Source of the DNA: Actinocorallia aurantiaca
Lineage (GTDB): Bacteria; Actinomycetota; Actinomycetes; Streptosporangiales; Streptosporangiaceae
NCBI RefSeq assembly: GCF_039533685.1
Contig: NZ_BAAATZ010000015.1
Location: forward strand, 62,001-126,000
DNA length: 64,000 nucleotides
Direction: 5' to 3'
Within the stretch, counting starts at the first letter, position 1, and each line of letters starts with the position of its first letter. Both the position numbers and the translations under genes were made by a program. The notes below the pieces were generated by a model that ran no database searches, was not told the DNA's origin, and saw nothing but the letters and a program-made list of their open reading frames with translations. Of this stretch, positions 24,963 to 33,012 are shown one piece after another.

Positions 24963-25205
24963 GTGCGTGATCCGGAACTGGTGTCGTGCGCCCAGCGCGC
25001 GGCCGGCGAACTGGAGCGTGCCTGGCAGCGCTGGCGGCGGGCGCGAGGGCTGGTCGAGTCCGACCCCGCCGCGGAGTCCGTGGCCAGCTATGTGGCGCAC
25101 TCCCTGGATCATCCCTGGGGCCGTCCCCGGGTGGTGCTCGGGCTCGACGCCGAGGAGGCCCGGGCGCTCGCGGCCCTGCTGTGCCGCGAGGACGCCGCGC
25201 TCTGA
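24963..25205 (+). CDS. small hypothetical protein (80 aa)
   Basis: This is a mostly helical protein (AAGELERAWQRWRRARGLVE; ESVASYVAHSLDHPWGRPRV; EEARALAALLCRED) starting with GTG 24963 behind a GAGGGGG site. It is not a fragment of a neighbour. Function unknown; the WGRPRVVLGLDAEEA segment looks conserved. Confidence 0.7.
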   Translation: MRDPELVSCAQRAAGELERAWQRWRRARGLVESDPAAESVASYVAHSLDHPWGRPRVVLGLDAEEARALAALLCREDAAL

Positions 25206-25298
25206 GGGCCGCCGGGGCGATCACATCCGACGCCCCTTTCACGGCTGTTTCGCCTTAGACTGGGTCGGTTGGTAACAGACCGATCACAGGAGCTGATC

Positions 25299-26132
25299 TT
25301 GGCGAACGGACGCAGGTCCCTGGCTCTGGTGCTCGGCTCGATCGCCGCGGCAGGCCTCGGGCTGGCCGCCTGCGGCGACTCCGGCACCCCCGTCGCGGAG
25401 CCGCCGACCGCCGGGCCGAGCGACGGCGACACGCGCTCGGGCGGTTCGGGCGGCTCGGAGTCCCGGCAGCAGCACGCCAAGGCGTCGCTGGAGGGCAAGA
25501 CCGTCGTGCTCGACCCCGGGCACAACGGCGGCCCGCTCAAGGGCGGCCAGGTCTTCGTCGGCAACGGCTACAAGGCGTGCGACACCTCCGGCACCTCCAC
25601 CAACGCCGGCTACTCCGAGCACGCCTTCACCTGGGACACCGCCAAGCGCCTGCAGAAGGTGCTCCAGGAGCAGGGCGCCAAGGTCGTGCTCACCCGGCAG
25701 GACGACAAGGGCTCGGGCCCGTGCGTCGACGAGCGGGCCGCGATCGGCAACAAGAACAAGGCCGACGCGGTGATCTCCATCCACGCCGACGGCGCGGCAC
25801 CCGGCGGCCGGGGCTTCCACGTGATCAAGCCGAAGCTGGTCAAGGGGCTCAACGACGGCATCGTCGCCCCGTCCAGCAAGCTGGGCGACGCCGTGCGCGA
25901 CGCTTACAAGTCGGGCACCGGCATGCCCTACGCCACCTATCTCGGCGACGACGGCATCACCGTCCGGGACGACCTGGGCGGCCTCAACCTCTCCAAGGTC
26001 CCGAAGATCTTCATCGAGACCGGCAACATGCGCAACAAGACCGACGCCGCCAAGCTCAGCGACCCCGAGTTCCGCCAGCGCATGGCCGTCGCCATGGCCA
26101 CCGGCCTCACCCGCTACCTGAAGGGCAAGTGA
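25299..26132 (+). CDS. N-acetylmuramoyl-L-alanine amidase, lipoprotein
   Basis: This cell-wall hydrolase (Amidase_3 fold) cuts the bond between MurNAc and the stem peptide. The catalytic domain begins near residue 60: VVLDPGHNGG (first Zn His), the YSEHAFTWDTAKRL Glu/His region, SIHADG (Zn His) and the C-terminal FIETGNMRN (catalytic Glu). The N-terminus has a signal peptide with lipobox LAAC (lipid-modified Cys about residue 26), so it is anchored outside the membrane. I chose TTG 25299 with an AGGAG site 8 nt upstream; TAGACT at 25256-25261 is a plausible -10. A 23-residue Ser/Gly linker separates anchor and domain. Confidence 0.92.
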   Translation: MANGRRSLALVLGSIAAAGLGLAACGDSGTPVAEPPTAGPSDGDTRSGGSGGSESRQQHAKASLEGKTVVLDPGHNGGPLKGGQVFVGNGYKACDTSGTSTNAGYSEHAFTWDTAKRLQKVLQEQGAKVVLTRQDDKGSGPCVDERAAIGNKNKADAVISIHADGAAPGGRGFHVIKPKLVKGLNDGIVAPSSKLGDAVRDAYKSGTGMPYATYLGDDGITVRDDLGGLNLSKVPKIFIETGNMRNKTDAAKLSDPEFRQRMAVAMATGLTRYLKGK

Positions 26133-26149
26133 CCCCGTAGCCGGTGAAA

Positions 26150-26176
26150 CCGCCCTGGCGGCTCAGACCAGGGCGG
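26150..26176. terminator. hairpin between amidase and purM (convergent)
   Basis: CCGCCCTGG (26150-26158) pairs with CCAGGGCGG (26168-26176). The right arm lies in the last codons of purM. Confidence 0.55.
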
Positions 26177-27188
26177 CGCGGCCGGTGCCGGGGACGATCT
26201 CGCCGAGGGTCCAGGCGGGGAGACCGCGAGAGGCGCACAGCGCCAGGGCGGCGTCGGCGGCCTCGGGGGCGACGACGGCGGCCATGCCGACGCCCAGGTT
26301 GAAGGTCTTGTCCAGGTCGGGCTGGGCCACCTGGCCGTAGCGGGCCAGCAGCTCGAAGACCGGCGGGACCGTCCAGGAGCCGCGGCGCAGCACCGCGTCG
26401 ACACCGGACGGCAGCGAGCGGGCCAGGTTCGCGGCCAGACCGCCGCCGGTGATGTGGGAGAACGCCCGGACCCCACCCGCGTCCTTCAGCGCCAGGCAGT
26501 CCAGGGCGTAGATCCGGGTCGGGGTCAGCAGCTCCTCGCCGACCGTCCGGCCCAGCTCGGCGACGGTCTGCTCCAGGGTGAGCGAGGACTCCCGCAGGAT
26601 GTGGCGGACCAGCGAGTAGCCGTTGGAGTGGATGCCGGAGGACGCCATGCCGATCACCACGTCGCCGGGGCGCACCCGGTCGGGGCCCAGCAGCTCGTCG
26701 GCCTCCACCACGCCCGTCGCCGCGCCCGCGACGTCGAACTCGTCGGGCTCCAGCAGCCCCGGGTGTTCGGCCGTCTCGCCGCCGACCAGGGCGGTGCCGG
26801 CCAGGACGCAGGCGTCGGCGATCCCGCCGACGATCTCGGCGATCCGCTCGGGCACGACCTTGCCGCAGGCGATGTAGTCGGTCATGAACAGCGGCTCGGC
26901 GCCGCAGACCGCCAGGTCGTCGACGACCATGCCGACCAGGTCGTGCCCGATCGTGCCGTAGATCCCCAGCCTGCGGGCCAGGTCGACCTTGGTGCCGACC
27001 CCGTCGGTGGAGGTCGCCAGCAGCGGGCGCCGGTACTTCAGCAGCGCCGAGACGTCGAAGAGGCCGGCGAAGCCGCTGGCGTCGTCCACGCACTCGGGGC
27101 GGCGGGAACGGGCGACCCGCGACTTCATCAACTCGACCGCGCGTTCACCCGCGGCGATGTCGACTCCGGCGGCCTCGTACGTGCTCAC
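26163..27188 (-). CDS. purM: phosphoribosylformylglycinamidine cyclo-ligase (AIR synthetase)
   Basis: PurM makes AIR from FGAM and ATP, step five of IMP synthesis. The 341-residue protein has the PurM/SelD fold signatures: SRRPECVDDASGFAGLF, ATSTDGVGTK, the dimer-interface DLVGMVVDDLAVCGAEPLF, GGETAEHPG and GMASSGIHSNGYSLVR. GTG 27188 has an AAGGA site. It follows purF with 25 bp between, so the two are one operon. Confidence 0.98.
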   Translation of the reverse strand: MSTYEAAGVDIAAGERAVELMKSRVARSRRPECVDDASGFAGLFDVSALLKYRRPLLATSTDGVGTKVDLARRLGIYGTIGHDLVGMVVDDLAVCGAEPLFMTDYIACGKVVPERIAEIVGGIADACVLAGTALVGGETAEHPGLLEPDEFDVAGAATGVVEADELLGPDRVRPGDVVIGMASSGIHSNGYSLVRHILRESSLTLEQTVAELGRTVGEELLTPTRIYALDCLALKDAGGVRAFSHITGGGLAANLARSLPSGVDAVLRRGSWTVPPVFELLARYGQVAQPDLDKTFNLGVGMAAVVAPEAADAALALCASRGLPAWTLGEIVPGTGRAALV

Positions 27189-27213
27189 TGAGAGATCCTT
27201 GAGGGCTGGGGGA

Positions 27214-28671
27214 CTAGGGGGCGGTCGTGGGCTCGAGGACGTGCTTGCCGCGGGCGGACTCGTCGACCGGGATCGGGTAGACCCCGTCGAAGCAGGCCCG
27301 GCACAGCTGCTCCTTGGGCTGCTCGGTGGCCTCGACCAGCCCGTCGAGCGAGATGTAGCCGAGGGAGTCGGCGCCCAGCGACTGGCGCACCTCCTCCACG
27401 TTGAGGTTGCCGGCGATCAGCTCGGCCCGGGTGGCGAAGTCGATGCCGTAGAAGCAGGGCCAGCGCACCGGCGGGCTGGAGATGCGCACGTGCACCTCCT
27501 TGGCCCCGGCCTCGCGCAGCATCCCGACGATCGCGCGCTGGGTGTTGCCCCGGACGATCGAGTCGTCCACGACGACCAGGCGCTTGCCGGCGATCGCCTC
27601 GCGCAGCGGGTTCAGCTTGAGGCGGATGCCCAGCTGCCGGATGGTCTGCGACGGCTGGATGAACGTCCGGCCGACGTAGGAGTTCTTGACGAAGCCCTGC
27701 CCGTAGGGGATGCCGGAGGCCTCGGCGTAGCCGATCGCGGCGGGCGTGCCGGACTCGGGCGTGGGGATCACCAGGTCGGCCTCGACGGGGTGCTCGGCGG
27801 CCAGCAGCCGCCCCACCTCGACCCGGGTGGCCTGGACGGACCGGCCGGCGATCGTGGTGTCGGGCCGGGCCACGTAGACGTACTCGAAGATGCAGCCCTT
27901 GGGGCGGGCCTCGGCGAAGCGCTCGGAGCGCACCCCGTCGGCGTCGATCGCGAGGAGCTCGCCGGGTTCGACCTCCCGGACGAACTGGGCGCCGACGATG
28001 TCGAGCCCGGCGGTCTCGGACGCCACCGCCCAGCCGCGCTCCATCCGGCCCAGGACCAGGGGGCGGATGCCCTCGGGGTCGCGGGCGGCGTACAGGGTCT
28101 GCTCGTCCATGAAGACCAGCGAGAAAGCGCCGCGGGTCAGCGGCAGGATCTCGTGCGCGGCCTTGAGCGGGCCGCCCTCGCGGGTGGCCAGCAGCGCGGT
28201 GAGCACCTCGGTGTCGGTGGTCGCGGTGAGCTGGCCCGGCTCCAGCATGGAGGCGAGCTCGGGGGTGTTGATCAGGTTGCCGTTGTGGGTCAGCGCCAGC
28301 GAGCCGTGGCCGGTGGCGCGGAACGTCGGCTGGGCGTTCTCCCAGGTGGGGGAGCCCGTGGTGGAGTAGCGGCAGTGACCGATCGCCATGTGGCCGCGCA
28401 GGGTGCTGAGCACGGACTCGTCGAAGACCTGGGAGACCAGCCCCATGTCCTTGAAGACCACGATGCGGGCGCCGTCGCTGACGGCGATCCCGGCCGACTC
28501 CTGGCCGCGGTGCTGAAGTGCGTAGAGGCCGAAGTAGGCGAGCTTGCTCACTTCGGCGTCGGCGGCGGCGTCCGGTGGTACCCAGACGCCGAAGACGCCA
28601 CAGGCGTCCTGCGGGCCTTTGTCGGAGGGATCGAGCTCATGGCTGAGACGTCCATCGGCGTAGCGCGACAC
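27214..28671 (-). CDS. purF: amidophosphoribosyltransferase
   Basis: PurF transfers ammonia from glutamine to PRPP, the committed step of purine synthesis. The N-terminal nucleophile Cys24 (DACGVFG) implies removal of a ~23-residue propeptide. Glutaminase motifs (LQHRGQESAG, HNGNLIN) precede the PRT domain with the PRPP loop VVVDDSIVRGNT. Cysteines in KGCIFEY, PCFYGID and LCRACFDG fit the [4Fe-4S]-containing Bacillus type. The GTG 28671 start is set by TAGACT 7 nt upstream; a frame open to 28767 is not credible because it overlaps the divergent gene. Confidence 0.97.
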   Translation of the reverse strand: MSRYADGRLSHELDPSDKGPQDACGVFGVWVPPDAAADAEVSKLAYFGLYALQHRGQESAGIAVSDGARIVVFKDMGLVSQVFDESVLSTLRGHMAIGHCRYSTTGSPTWENAQPTFRATGHGSLALTHNGNLINTPELASMLEPGQLTATTDTEVLTALLATREGGPLKAAHEILPLTRGAFSLVFMDEQTLYAARDPEGIRPLVLGRMERGWAVASETAGLDIVGAQFVREVEPGELLAIDADGVRSERFAEARPKGCIFEYVYVARPDTTIAGRSVQATRVEVGRLLAAEHPVEADLVIPTPESGTPAAIGYAEASGIPYGQGFVKNSYVGRTFIQPSQTIRQLGIRLKLNPLREAIAGKRLVVVDDSIVRGNTQRAIVGMLREAGAKEVHVRISSPPVRWPCFYGIDFATRAELIAGNLNVEEVRQSLGADSLGYISLDGLVEATEQPKEQLCRACFDGVYPIPVDESARGKHVLEPTTAP

Positions 28672-28678
28672 GTCGTCC

Positions 28679-28684
28679 AGTCTA
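28679..28684 (-). promoter_or_regulatory. -10-like box, leaderless start of purF
   Basis: The minus strand reads TAGACT, ending 7 nt before GTG 28671. Confidence 0.5.
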
Positions 28685-28765
28685 GGGTCAGCTACCAGGT
28701 GCTTTTTAAGCGACCCTTGCCGGACGGGGCGGCGTGATCGGCATGACAAGGGGAAGTCTGGGGTC

Positions 28766-29122
28766 ATGGCAGTGTCCCGTCACCCCAGCAGAGTCGGGTT
28801 TCCCCCCGAACCACGCGGGCCCGGAGTGTCCGCCCTTTCCCTGGGGCTAGTTGGATTTCTCACTTTCTGGATGTGCGGCCTGGGCATGCTGCTGGCCGTG
28901 GCGGGCATCGCCACCGGCGTCTACGCGGTGCAGCGCGACCGCGGCCGCGCGCTGGGCTACGCCGGCATCGCGGTGTCCGTCCTGACCCTGGTGGTGGCGG
29001 TGGGCTCGCTGGTGTGGTTCGGCCACCAGGCCGCCCAGTGCGCGGACCGGTACAGCGACAGGCTGGAGCGTTCGCACTGCCTGGACGCCCGGTTCCCGCT
29101 GCTCAAGGCCGACCGGGGCTGA
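28766..29122 (+). CDS. DUF4190-type membrane protein
   Basis: The 118-residue protein has two membrane helices: GLVGFLTFWMCGLGMLLAVA and YAGIAVSVLTLVVAVGSLVW, joined by a short RDRGRALG loop, as in DUF4190 proteins. The periplasmic tail has two Cys (QCADRYSDRLERSHC) that could form a disulfide. The function is unknown. It diverges from purF with 94 bp between. Confidence 0.8.
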   Translation: MAVSRHPSRVGFPPEPRGPGVSALSLGLVGFLTFWMCGLGMLLAVAGIATGVYAVQRDRGRALGYAGIAVSVLTLVVAVGSLVWFGHQAAQCADRYSDRLERSHCLDARFPLLKADRG

Positions 29123-29131
29123 CCGGCCGGA

Positions 29132-29785
29132 TCAGCACGGGTCGGGTCCGGCCAGCGCCGCGACCGCCTCTCCGGTGAGGGCGGTGGAGTAGACGCGCAG
29201 GTCCGCGATCTCCCCGACGAAGCCCAGCCCGCCCGCGTCGGAGCCCACGAAGATGTCACCCGACGGTGAGACCACCGGGTGGTCCAGCCGGACGGCGCGG
29301 TCGAGCTCGCCGTCGAGGTAGACGTAGATCTCCTCGGGGTCGACGACCACCGCGACGTGCACCCAGCGGTCCTGCGGCAGGTTCGAGGTGTCCGCGTACT
29401 CGGCCCCGCCCCTGAGGGTGAAGAGCTGGAAGCGCAGCCGCTGCTCGTCGGGGTAGAGCCAGCAGCCCATCCCCCGGGCGTCCCGGGGGCCCACGGACTT
29501 GTAGAGGGCGCCGCGCCAGGTGCCGGTGGGCGCCTCGCCCAGGCGGAGGAAGAAGGCGACGCCGAACCCGAAGAGCTGGTCGAGTTCGAGCTGGGGCGCC
29601 GTGGGGATCACCGCCCTGTCCCCGCCGTGGAAGCTCAGGGCCCGTCCGGTCCTGGCGGGGACCAGGCCCACCGCGGGATCGAGCAGGGCGGGCAGTCCTC
29701 CGCCGGTCACGTCCAGTGCGCGGCGGTCGAGCGGATCCGTCTTCCGGATGGTCTCTTCTTCGAAGGTCCAGTGCGCGGCGAGCAT
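29132..29785 (-). CDS. LamG-domain protein (concanavalin A-like)
   Basis: This ~217-residue protein is a single LamG/laminin-G-like beta-sandwich: AAHWTFEE, GRALSFHGGDRAVIP, FFLRLGEAPTGTWRGALYKS, WVHVAVVVDPEEIYVYLDG, and VGEIADLRVYSTALTGEAV. It has no signal peptide, which is unusual for this glycan-binding fold. The start is uncertain: ATG 29785 or TTG 29827, the latter with GAGGGA directly upstream. Confidence 0.8.
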   Translation of the reverse strand: MLAAHWTFEEETIRKTDPLDRRALDVTGGGLPALLDPAVGLVPARTGRALSFHGGDRAVIPTAPQLELDQLFGFGVAFFLRLGEAPTGTWRGALYKSVGPRDARGMGCWLYPDEQRLRFQLFTLRGGAEYADTSNLPQDRWVHVAVVVDPEEIYVYLDGELDRAVRLDHPVVSPSGDIFVGSDAGGLGFVGEIADLRVYSTALTGEAVAALAGPDPC

Positions 29786-29852
29786 GCCTGCACCGTCCGT
29801 CGCCGGCGGATTTCTGGCAAGGCCCAATCCCTCAAGTCCCTACCAGAACCTG

Positions 29853-30206
29853 TCAAAGTGTGACGATTGGCAGCAATTCGCTGAGATCAGCCCTGGTGCC
29901 GGTGGCGTGGACCCGGCCGTCGGAGACGGTGTCCGCCCAGGCCAACGCGCCGGTGGCCAGCCCGACGAACGTGCGGGCGTCGGTCTCCACCACGTTGGGC
30001 GGGGTGCCTCTGGTGTGCCTTGTGCCCTCGACGCACTGAACGGCCGCATACGGAGGAATTCTTACTTCTACTGACTTTCCGGGTGCCCGCTGGACGAGAA
30101 GTCCGAGAAGATGCTTCACTGCGGCCTTCTCCACCGCGCGCTCCGGCCGCTCCCCCGCGGCATAGGCCGACACCGCCCGGGACACCGCCTCCATGCTGGG
30201 ATTCAT
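29853..30206 (-). CDS. sterol carrier family protein (SCP2-like)
   Basis: The 117-residue protein resembles the actinobacterial sterol-carrier family (MDMPI/SCP2-like fold): an N-terminal helix (AVSRAVSAYAAGERPERAVEKAAVKHLLG), then EVRIPPYAAVQCVEGTRHTRG, PPNVVETDARTFVGLATG and LLPIVTL. A counterpart sits next to purF in other actinobacteria. The start at 30206 is preceded by TAACGT 7 nt upstream. Lipid or small-molecule binding is inferred from fold only. Confidence 0.8.
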   Translation of the reverse strand: MNPSMEAVSRAVSAYAAGERPERAVEKAAVKHLLGLLVQRAPGKSVEVRIPPYAAVQCVEGTRHTRGTPPNVVETDARTFVGLATGALAWADTVSDGRVHATGTRADLSELLPIVTL

Positions 30207-30213
30207 CCGGACG

Positions 30214-30219
30214 ACGTTA
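30214..30219 (-). promoter_or_regulatory. -10-like box, leaderless start of the SCP2-like gene
   Basis: The minus strand reads TAACGT, ending 7 nt before ATG 30206. Confidence 0.45.
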
Positions 30220-30278
30220 CAGGCGGGCGCGCGGACCGGTAGAAATATGCCGGTTGAGTGCGATCTTTCGAGGTGACC

Positions 30279-31802
30279 ATGTCCGACGTCCAGCCACTGC
30301 AGCCCGGTGACCCCGGCCGGCTCGGTGATCATCAACTGGAAGGGCGCCTCGGCGAGGGACGCCGCGGCGTGGTGTTCCGCGCCCTCCACGACGGCGCCCC
30401 CGTCGCGGTGAAGCTCCTGCACACCCGGCTCACCGGCGACCCGGGGGCACGGGAGGAGTTCCTGCGCGAGGCGATGGCGGCCCAGCGGGTCAGCGGCAGC
30501 CGCACCGCCCGTCCGGTCGACGCCGACGTCGCCGGAGACTGGCCGTTCCTGGCGACCGACCTGGTGGTCGGCCCGTCCCTGCAGCAGATGCTCGTCCAGA
30601 GCGGCCGGGGCGACCGGACCACGGTGGAGCGCCTGGCCGTCGGCATCGTGCTCGGCCTGGCCCAGCTGCACAAGGCGGGGATCGCCCACCTCGACCTCAA
30701 GCCCAGCAACGTGCTCATCGCCCACGACGGGCCGGTGCTGACCGACGTGGGCGTGGCCCGCGCGCTGGCCGCCGGCGGGCTGCCCCCCGAGCAGGGCGTC
30801 CCCTCCTTCCAGGCGCCCGAGCAGCTGGACACCGGCACCCCGGGACCGAGCAGCGACATGTGGGCCTGGGCCGCGATCGTGGCCATGGCCGCGTCCGGCA
30901 AGCCCCCCTTCGGCGACGACAACGCCGAGGCGGTCGCCGTCCGGGTGCTGCACTCCGAGCCGGAGCTGCACAGGCTGCCGGACTCCGTGCGCGACATGGT
31001 CGTCATGGCGCTGAACAAGGACCCTTTCCGGCGGCCCACCGCCGAGATGGTCCTGCAGACGCTGCTGCGCCGCGGGCTGGCGCTGCCGGCGTCCCAGCAG
31101 ACCGAGGCCCAGAACCTCCTGCTCGCCCCGGTCCCCGAGGACCCCTGGTCCGCGGAGAGCACCGCCGCGCTGCCCGCCCTGGAGCCGGCGCTGTCACAGG
31201 CCCCCGACCGGCCCTCCGACCCGTTCTCCGGCCCCTATCTGCCGCCCGCCCCCGACCGGAACGAGTGGCCCGAGCCCGAGCCCCTGCCGAACATGACGGC
31301 GGTGTGGAACGGCTCGCCCCAGGTGGACGTCCGCACGCCCGCCGCCGCCCGCCAGGACCAGCGCATGGTCAAGGGCCTGGGCGCCCTGGTCATCGGCGTG
31401 GTCGTGGGCATCATCGTGATCACCCTGCTGTGGAACGGGGCCTCCGACGACGACCCGCCGTCCACCGCGCAGACCAGCTCGGCGCCCGCCGGGAGCGAGG
31501 CCGCCTTCAGCGGCACCTGGCGCGGCACCGCCACCAACCAGTCGGGTGTGAAGTTCAGCATCGAGGTGACCTTCTCCGACGCGCAGAAGGCGACGGCCAA
31601 GATCGGCGCGGGCAACTGCACCGGCCAGCTCGCCCGGACGGGCGGCGCCGGGGAGAAGATCCAGATGTCCTTCACCCGGACCGGCGGGCAGTGCACTCCC
31701 GGCAACGTCACGATCACCGATCCGGGCGGCGGCAAGCTGCTCTACTCCTGGGTCATGCCCGGCCGCAACCGTCACTACGAGGCGACTCTCCTGCGCTCCT
31801 GA
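30279..31802 (+). CDS. membrane Ser/Thr protein kinase (PknB type)
   Basis: The 507-residue protein has a cytoplasmic kinase domain (residues about 18-265), one membrane helix (about 366-385: GALVIGVVVGIIVITLLW) and a ~110-residue extracytoplasmic domain. Kinase landmarks are the glycine loop LGEGRRGVVF, Lys45 (VAVKLL), HLDLKPSN with Asp139 and Asn144, and DVG (Asp156) in place of the usual DFG. A Pro/Asp-rich linker joins kinase and membrane. The extracellular part is not PASTA-like but contains two Cys that may be disulfide-bonded. ATG 30279 has a GAGGTGA site. Substrates unknown. Confidence 0.9.
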   Translation: MSDVQPLQPGDPGRLGDHQLEGRLGEGRRGVVFRALHDGAPVAVKLLHTRLTGDPGAREEFLREAMAAQRVSGSRTARPVDADVAGDWPFLATDLVVGPSLQQMLVQSGRGDRTTVERLAVGIVLGLAQLHKAGIAHLDLKPSNVLIAHDGPVLTDVGVARALAAGGLPPEQGVPSFQAPEQLDTGTPGPSSDMWAWAAIVAMAASGKPPFGDDNAEAVAVRVLHSEPELHRLPDSVRDMVVMALNKDPFRRPTAEMVLQTLLRRGLALPASQQTEAQNLLLAPVPEDPWSAESTAALPALEPALSQAPDRPSDPFSGPYLPPAPDRNEWPEPEPLPNMTAVWNGSPQVDVRTPAAARQDQRMVKGLGALVIGVVVGIIVITLLWNGASDDDPPSTAQTSSAPAGSEAAFSGTWRGTATNQSGVKFSIEVTFSDAQKATAKIGAGNCTGQLARTGGAGEKIQMSFTRTGGQCTPGNVTITDPGGGKLLYSWVMPGRNRHYEATLLRS

Positions 31803-31816
31803 AGCGCTGACCAGGA

Positions 31817-31890
31817 GTTGTTCCTTCGGCAGACCGAGCCGCGCCGCCGGTTCGACGGCACCTCGCGGCTCGGCGACGGCAAAGAACAAC
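31817..31890. terminator. long composite hairpin with T run
   Basis: GTTGTTC (31817-31823) pairs with GAACAAC (31884-31890), and inside it CCGAGCCGCG (31834-31843) pairs with CGCGGCTCGG (31864-31873). A TTGTTTTTA stretch follows, so it probably terminates the kinase transcript; it is not part of the duplicated unit downstream. Confidence 0.7.
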
Positions 31891-31960
31891 AGGTTGTTTT
31901 TAGGGCTACTCTTTGCGGGGCCGCCCCCCAGATGGCAAGTGGACGAGAGGAGAACCCCCA

Positions 31961-32869
31961 GTGACGTCAGTCCGGCGGCGCGCCGGAGCGGCCTTGGTCG
32001 CCGTCGTCGGCGCGCTGATGCTCGCAGCCCCTTCCTCCGGCGCCGTGGTCCCCCTCCCCCAGGACAACGACAAGCTGCGCCAGCTCACCAAGCAGCTGGC
32101 CGCGCTCGACAAGGAGCTGGGCGGCGAGCTGGAGGAGCTCAAGGACATCCAGCGGCAGGCGAAGCAGTCGCTTCAGCGCAAGAAGGACCTCGGCGAAGAC
32201 CTCGAGAAGTCCCGCAACATCGTCGCCCGCCTGGCCTCCAACCAGTACATCTCCAGCGGCGTCGACCCCACCCTGGCGGTCCTGCAGCAGAGCGACCCGC
32301 AGTCCGCCCTGTCGGGCATGGCTCTGATCAGCCACCTCTCCAGCAACGAGGCCAACCGCACCAACAGCATCCAGCGGACGTTCGACCTCCAGGCCGAGGC
32401 CGCCAAGGAGGCCAAGGTCCAGCTCAACAAGCTCGACAAGAAGATCAAGCAGATGGAGTCCAAGAAGGCGGACATCAAAAAGCAGATCGAGAGATTCGCC
32501 CCGACGCCTCTCATCGGCAACAGCGGCATGACCGCCCGGATGACGGTCCTCCGCGACGCGATCCTGGACCGCTACCGCCCCTTCCCCGTCATCGGCTGCA
32601 CGCGAGTGGGCGACCCCCTGGACCACGGGTCCGGGCGCGCCTGCGACTTCATGGAGAGCACCGGCGGCCAGATGCCGACCGCCGAACGCCTCGCGCACGG
32701 CGACCAGGTCGCCCAGTTCGCCATCACCAACGCCTCCAAGTACGGCGTCAAGTACGTCATCTGGAAGCAGCGCATCTACGACATGCGCAGCCCTGGATGG
32801 TCGGCGATGTCCAACCGCGGCAGCATCACCCAGAACCACTTCGACCACGTGCACATCTCGGTCTTCTGA
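31961..32869 (+). CDS. secreted coiled-coil protein, tandem copy 1
   Basis: The 302-residue protein has a Sec signal peptide (RRRAGAALVAVVGALMLAAP, cleavage after about SSGA), a ~150-residue helical coiled coil (KLRQLTKQLAALDKELGGEL through QMESKKADIKKQIERF), and a C-terminal globular domain starting PLIG and containing HGSGRACDFMES and NHFDHVHISVF. The Asp/His pattern in the C-terminus (HGxGxACD, HxH) matches the ARB_07466-like domain found in secreted actinobacterial proteins, whose activity is not known to me. GTG 31961 has a GAGAGGAGA site. It is almost identical to the next gene. Confidence 0.85.
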   Translation: MTSVRRRAGAALVAVVGALMLAAPSSGAVVPLPQDNDKLRQLTKQLAALDKELGGELEELKDIQRQAKQSLQRKKDLGEDLEKSRNIVARLASNQYISSGVDPTLAVLQQSDPQSALSGMALISHLSSNEANRTNSIQRTFDLQAEAAKEAKVQLNKLDKKIKQMESKKADIKKQIERFAPTPLIGNSGMTARMTVLRDAILDRYRPFPVIGCTRVGDPLDHGSGRACDFMESTGGQMPTAERLAHGDQVAQFAITNASKYGVKYVIWKQRIYDMRSPGWSAMSNRGSITQNHFDHVHISVF

Positions 32870-33012
32870 CGCGGCCTCTCCCGGCGGACCGAGACGCTCG
32901 TCGTCACCGGCGCATCACGGCTTCCGGAGAGCGGAGGCCAGCGGAAGGCTTTCAGGACTACTCTTTGCGAGATTGCCCCGCAGATCGCGAGCGGGCGAGA
33001 GGAGACCCCCCA

